Source of the DNA: Pseudomonas syringae
GTDB lineage: Bacteria > Pseudomonadota > Gammaproteobacteria > Pseudomonadales > Pseudomonadaceae
Assembly (NCBI RefSeq): GCF_021605415.1
Contig: NZ_WKEQ01000026.1
Location: 1-64,000 of the forward strand
Direction of reading: 5' to 3'
Length of the DNA: 64,000 bases
Within the stretch, counting starts at the first letter, position 1. Each line of letters begins with the position of its first letter. A model generated the notes under the pieces. The model was given only the letters and a program-made list of their open reading frames with translations. It was not told the DNA's origin and did not search any database. The position numbers and the translations under genes are program-made. Shown one piece after another: positions 60,563 to 64,000 of the stretch.

Positions 60563-62613
60563 GTGCGCAAGATTTTCTGGTTGAACTGGGCACCGAAGAG
60601 CTGCCACCGAAGGCCCTGAACACCTTGGCCGAGGCGTTCCTCGCCGGTATAGACAAAGGCCTGCAAGCCGCCGGCCTGAATTACGAAACCAAAACTGTCT
60701 ATGCCGCACCGCGTCGTCTGGCGGTGCTGATCACCGCGCTGGCTACCCAGCAACCGGATCGCAGCATCAACCTCGACGGCCCGCCACGTCAGGCTGCATT
60801 CGACGCTGAAGGCAATCCGACCCAGGCAGCACTGGGCTTCGCCAAGAAGTGCGGCGTTGATCTGAGCGAAATCGACCAGAGCGGCCCGAAACTGCGCTAC
60901 AGCCAGAGCATCGCCGGCAAGCCGACCGCGAGCCTGCTGCCGACCATTGTTGAGGATTCGCTGAACGACCTGCCGATCCCGAAACGCATGCGTTGGGGTG
61001 CGCGCAAGGAAGAGTTCGTGCGTCCGACCCAGTGGCTGGTGATGTTGCTCGGTGACCAGATCATCGATTGCACCATCCTCGCGCAGAAGGCTGGCCGTGA
61101 ATCCCGTGGTCACCGCTTCCACCACCCGGAAAACGTGCGCATCGGTTCGCCTTCGAGCTACCTGGCTGACCTGCGTGCCGCGTATGTCCTGGCGGACGCC
61201 AACGAGCGCCGAGAGATCATCAGCAAGCGCACCGAAGAACTGGCGACCCGTCAGGAAGGCACCGCAATCGTGCCGCCGGCATTGCTCGACGAAGTGACTG
61301 CGCTGGTCGAATGGCCGGTGCCGCTGGTGTGCTCGTTTGAGGAACGCTTCCTCGATGTGCCGCAAGAGGCGCTGATCACCACCATGCAGGACAACCAGAA
61401 GTATTTCTGCCTGTTGGACGCTGAAGGCAAGTTGCTGCCGCGTTTCATTACCGTGGCCAACATCGAAAGCAAAGACCCGCAGCAGATCGTCGCCGGTAAC
61501 GAGAAAGTGGTTCGCCCACGCCTGACCGACGCCGAGTTCTTCTTCAAGCAAGACAAGAAGCAGAAGCTTGAAGACTTCAACCTGCGCCTGCAGAACGTGG
61601 TGTTCCAGGAAAAACTCGGCAGCGTCTATGACAAGGCCGAGCGCGTGTCCAGGCTCGCTGCCTACATCGCCGCGCGCATTGGCGGCAACGCCTCGTGGGC
61701 TGCCCGCGCGGGCCTTTTGTCGAAGTGTGACCTGGCGACCGAAATGGTCGGCGAGTTCCCGGAGATGCAAGGCGTCGCCGGTTACTACTACGCCCAGAAT
61801 GACGGCGAGCCGCAAGAGGTCGCGCTGGCCCTGAACGAGCAATACATGCCACGCGGTGCCGGTGCTGAATTGCCGTCCACCCTGACCGGCGCGGCCGTCG
61901 CGATTGCCGACAAGCTCGACACCCTGGTCGGCATTTTTGGTATCGGCATGCTGCCGACTGGCAGCAAAGACCCGTACGCCTTGCGCCGTGCAGCGCTGGG
62001 CGTGCTGCGCATCCTGATCGAGAAACAACTGGATCTTGATCTGAACGACGCCGTGGCCTTCGCCGTCAGCGCGTTCGGTGCCAAGGTCAAGGCTGCCGGC
62101 CTCAACGAGTCGGTACTGGAATTCATCTTCGACCGTCTGCGTGCCCGTTACGAAGACGAAGGCGTAGATGTCGCGACCTACCTGTCGGTACGCGCCCTGA
62201 AGCCGGGTTCGGCGCTGGACTTCGACCAGCGTGTGCAAGCCGTCCAGGCGTTCCGCAAGCTGCCGGAAGCCGCTGCGCTCGCCGCCGTGAACAAGCGTGT
62301 ATCGAACCTGTTGAGCAAAGTCGAAGGCTCGGTGCCGACCGTGGTCGAAGCCAAGTATTTCGACAACGCCAACGAGTTCTCGCTGTACTCGGCGATCCAG
62401 CAGGCGGATCAGGCTGTGCAACCGATGGCCGCTGCGCGTCAGTACAACGAATCGCTGGCACGCCTGGCTGCACTGCGCGAGCCGGTCGATGCGTTTTTCG
62501 ACGCCGTGATGGTCAATGCCGAGGACGCCAATGTGCGGGCCAACCGTTACGCGCTGCTGGCGCGTCTACGCGGTCTGTTCCTGGGCGTAGCCGACATTTC
62601 GTTGCTGGGTTGA
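60559..62613 (+). CDS. glyS: glycyl-tRNA synthetase beta subunit
   Basis: A 684-residue subunit, containing tRNA-binding domains, that pairs with GlyQ. It starts AQDFLVELGTEELPPKAL, the conserved family opening, then MRWGARKEEFVRPTQWLVML, MQDNQKYFCLLDAEGKLLPRF and the HD-like DLATEMVGEFPEMQGVAG with YYAQNDGE. The C-terminal ~100 residues form the anticodon-binding-like domain. A long open frame lies antisense to it but is a codon-bias artefact. Confidence 0.97.
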   Translation: MSAQDFLVELGTEELPPKALNTLAEAFLAGIDKGLQAAGLNYETKTVYAAPRRLAVLITALATQQPDRSINLDGPPRQAAFDAEGNPTQAALGFAKKCGVDLSEIDQSGPKLRYSQSIAGKPTASLLPTIVEDSLNDLPIPKRMRWGARKEEFVRPTQWLVMLLGDQIIDCTILAQKAGRESRGHRFHHPENVRIGSPSSYLADLRAAYVLADANERREIISKRTEELATRQEGTAIVPPALLDEVTALVEWPVPLVCSFEERFLDVPQEALITTMQDNQKYFCLLDAEGKLLPRFITVANIESKDPQQIVAGNEKVVRPRLTDAEFFFKQDKKQKLEDFNLRLQNVVFQEKLGSVYDKAERVSRLAAYIAARIGGNASWAARAGLLSKCDLATEMVGEFPEMQGVAGYYYAQNDGEPQEVALALNEQYMPRGAGAELPSTLTGAAVAIADKLDTLVGIFGIGMLPTGSKDPYALRRAALGVLRILIEKQLDLDLNDAVAFAVSAFGAKVKAAGLNESVLEFIFDRLRARYEDEGVDVATYLSVRALKPGSALDFDQRVQAVQAFRKLPEAAALAAVNKRVSNLLSKVEGSVPTVVEAKYFDNANEFSLYSAIQQADQAVQPMAAARQYNESLARLAALREPVDAFFDAVMVNAEDANVRANRYALLARLRGLFLGVADISLLG

Positions 62614-62623
62614 GGAATTGCCG

Positions 62624-63157
62624 TTGAAACTGCTGATTCTCGATCGGGACGGAGTGATCAATTACGACTCCGACGCTTACATCAAGTCGGTTGAGGAGTG
62701 GATTCCGCTGCCCGGCTCGATCGAGGCGATTGCGCAGTTGAGCAAGGCCGGCTGGACGGTGGCGGTGGCTACCAACCAGTCGGGCATTGCTCGCGGTTAT
62801 TACGACCTCGCCACCCTCGAGGCCATGCATGTGCGCTTGCGTGAATTGGTGGTCGAGCAGGGCGGCGAAGTCGGGCTGATCGTGTATTGCCCGCACGGCC
62901 CGGATGACGGCTGCGATTGTCGTAAGCCAAAACCGGGAATGCTCAAAGCCATCGCCGCGCATTATGACGTGTCACTGACCAATGTCTGGTTCGTCGGCGA
63001 TACGCTTGGTGACCTGGAAGCTGCCAAAGCCGTCGATTCACAGCCAGTTTTAGTAAAGACCGGAAAGGGCGAAAAGACCCAGGGCAAGACCCTGCCGGCA
63101 GGCACCCTGATTTTTGACGATCTCGCGGCGATTGCCGCAGAACTTATCCACAACTAG
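62624..63157 (+). CDS. gmhB: D-glycero-beta-D-manno-heptose-1,7-bisphosphate 7-phosphatase
   Basis: A 177-residue HAD phosphatase for ADP-heptose synthesis in the LPS core. Catalytic Asp pair is LDRDGVINYDS near residues 7-9. Motif II is ATNQSG. The zinc-binding Cys cluster is YCPHGPDDGCDCRKPKPGML, and the late motif is VGDTLGDLEAA. No ATG is in place: TTG 62624 has GAGGA seven bases upstream and gives the standard LKLLILDRDG start; TTG 62618 is an alternative. It follows glyS by ten bases. Confidence 0.93.
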   Translation: MKLLILDRDGVINYDSDAYIKSVEEWIPLPGSIEAIAQLSKAGWTVAVATNQSGIARGYYDLATLEAMHVRLRELVVEQGGEVGLIVYCPHGPDDGCDCRKPKPGMLKAIAAHYDVSLTNVWFVGDTLGDLEAAKAVDSQPVLVKTGKGEKTQGKTLPAGTLIFDDLAAIAAELIHN

Positions 63158-63239
63158 AGTGCTTCTGAAGTTCCTGACCAGGGATTGATCGGGAGTGCGC
63201 TTGAACAGTCGGGCAATGCCCGTAACGGTAACCGTCGCC

Positions 63240-64000
63240 ATGTCGATACTGCGGGCCATCAGAATTTTTCTCTTTTACCTGCTGCTGGGCAGTACCTCGC
63301 TGTTGTGGTGCAGCCTGAGCTTTTTCATCGCGCCTTTTCTGCCATTCAAGGCGCGCTATCGTTTTATCAACGTGTACTGGTGTCGTTGCGCCCTCTGGCT
63401 GACCAAGGTGTTTCTCGGTATCCATTACGAAATCAAAGGCGCGGAAAACGTACCTGAACGGCCCTGCGTGATTGTGTCGAACCACCAGAGCACCTGGGAA
63501 ACGTTCTTTCTCTCCGCTTATTTCTCGCCCTTGAGCCAAGTGCTCAAGCGCGAATTGTTGTTTGTGCCGTTTTTCGGCTGGGCGATGGCTATGCTGCGGC
63601 CTATCGCGATTGATCGCGACAACCCTAAAGCCGCGCTCAAACAAGTGGCCGCCAAAGGTGACGAGCTGCTCAAGGACAATGTCTGGGTGCTGATCTTTCC
63701 TGAAGGCACGCGCGTTCCTTTCGGTACTGTCGGAAAGTTTTCACGCAGCGGCAGCGCGTTGGCCGTCAACGCCGAGCTTCCGGTGCTGCCGATTGCACAC
63801 AATGCCGGAAAGTTTTGGCCGAAAGTCGGCTGGGGCAAGAAGCGAGGCGTGATTACCGTAGTCATCGGTGAACCGATGTATGCCGAAGGCACGGGACCGC
63901 GGGCCGTTGCTGCGCTGAATGATCGGGTACAGGCCTGGAATGAACAGATGCAGCGTGAAATGGGCTCGTTGCCACCGATGCCGCAAGCACCCGCTTCGAG
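63240..64000 (+). CDS. plsC: 1-acyl-sn-glycerol-3-phosphate acyltransferase PlsC (3' end cut by window)
   Basis: The first 253 residues of an inner-membrane acyltransferase that makes phosphatidic acid. The N-terminal hydrophobic helix is IRIFLFYLLLGSTSLLW. Motif I is NHQSTWE (catalytic His), motif II the KRELLFVPFFGW region, and motif III FPEGTR. The frame stays open to the last base, so the stop lies outside. ATG 63240 is preferred; ATG 63216 is also in frame and neither has a strong ribosome site. By PAO1 order gyrB should follow. Confidence 0.92.
   Translation, partial: MSILRAIRIFLFYLLLGSTSLLWCSLSFFIAPFLPFKARYRFINVYWCRCALWLTKVFLGIHYEIKGAENVPERPCVIVSNHQSTWETFFLSAYFSPLSQVLKRELLFVPFFGWAMAMLRPIAIDRDNPKAALKQVAAKGDELLKDNVWVLIFPEGTRVPFGTVGKFSRSGSALAVNAELPVLPIAHNAGKFWPKVGWGKKRGVITVVIGEPMYAEGTGPRAVAALNDRVQAWNEQMQREMGSLPPMPQAPAS

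Noticed and set aside
60472..62421. A 649-residue minus-strand open frame
   Set aside because: It is the antisense shadow of glyS; no family motif, wrong codon pattern, no ribosome site.
1..64000. CRISPR arrays, insertion sequences, prophage or tRNA-associated islands
   Set aside because: No regularly spaced direct repeats, transposase or integrase motifs, or tRNA genes were found; gene order is conserved chromosomal backbone apart from the 38.9-46.9 kb segment.

Overview
The window reads as a continuous piece of chromosome from a fluorescent-group Pseudomonas. The basis is gene content and order (metNIQ, znuBC-zur/znuA, thrB, polA, engB, cytochrome c4, dsbA, kinB/algB, gltP, and aroE, hemF, qor, tsaC, dprA, tsaP, def, fmt, rsmB, trkA, lpxL, tag, glyQS, gmhB, plsC), high GC, and repeated Pseudomonas-type REP pairs. 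From memory of P. aeruginosa PAO1, the same order runs from about PA5505 down to PA5479 and from about PA0025 down to PA0005. The right end therefore lies a few kb from gyrB-recF-dnaN-dnaA and oriC. No insertion sequence, prophage, CRISPR array, tRNA or rRNA gene was seen.

Layout. 1-5.2 kb: methionine ABC importer and a large-subunit catalase. 5.2-9.1 kb: a small lipoprotein and the zinc-uptake module (znuB-znuC-zur facing znuA across a probable Zur site). 9.1-16.2 kb: homoserine kinase, DNA polymerase I, an ErsA/Spot42-type small RNA, EngB GTPase, two c-type cytochromes and DsbA. 16.2-26.3 kb: a signalling and envelope block with an EEP-family enzyme coupled to a GGDEF cyclase, an AmpDh2-like amidase, an EAL phosphodiesterase, the KinB/AlgB two-component system, and a three-gene envelope operon (small membrane protein, DUF1328 protein, Ivy lysozyme inhibitor) behind a sigma54-type promoter. 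26.3-38.8 kb: a possible structured RNA, gltP, a SpmAB-like gate protein, an MCE/Mla-type lipid transport operon, a DUF5924/DUF2914 protein, an M16 peptidase, a Na/Pi cotransporter and a TerC protein.

38.9-46.9 kb is the most accessory-looking part. It holds a CitMHS citrate transporter preceded by a possible leader peptide with a Crc/Hfq-like A-rich site, a DOPA-dioxygenase-like protein, an NAD(P)-binding protein, and a choline-sulfate cassette (LysR regulator, choline sulfatase, choline-binding protein, SulP transporter). 46.9-64 kb is the conserved origin-proximal housekeeping block (shikimate, haem, tRNA and translation, K+ uptake, lipid A and phospholipid acylation, DNA repair), ending inside plsC.

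Most genes are ordinary. The observations most worth checking are the sigma54 promoter with phased upstream repeats, the unexplained structured segment after ivy, the leader ORF with Crc/Hfq motif, and the strong enrichment of perfect DnaA boxes in the right third. All positions and motifs were read by eye; no database search was run.
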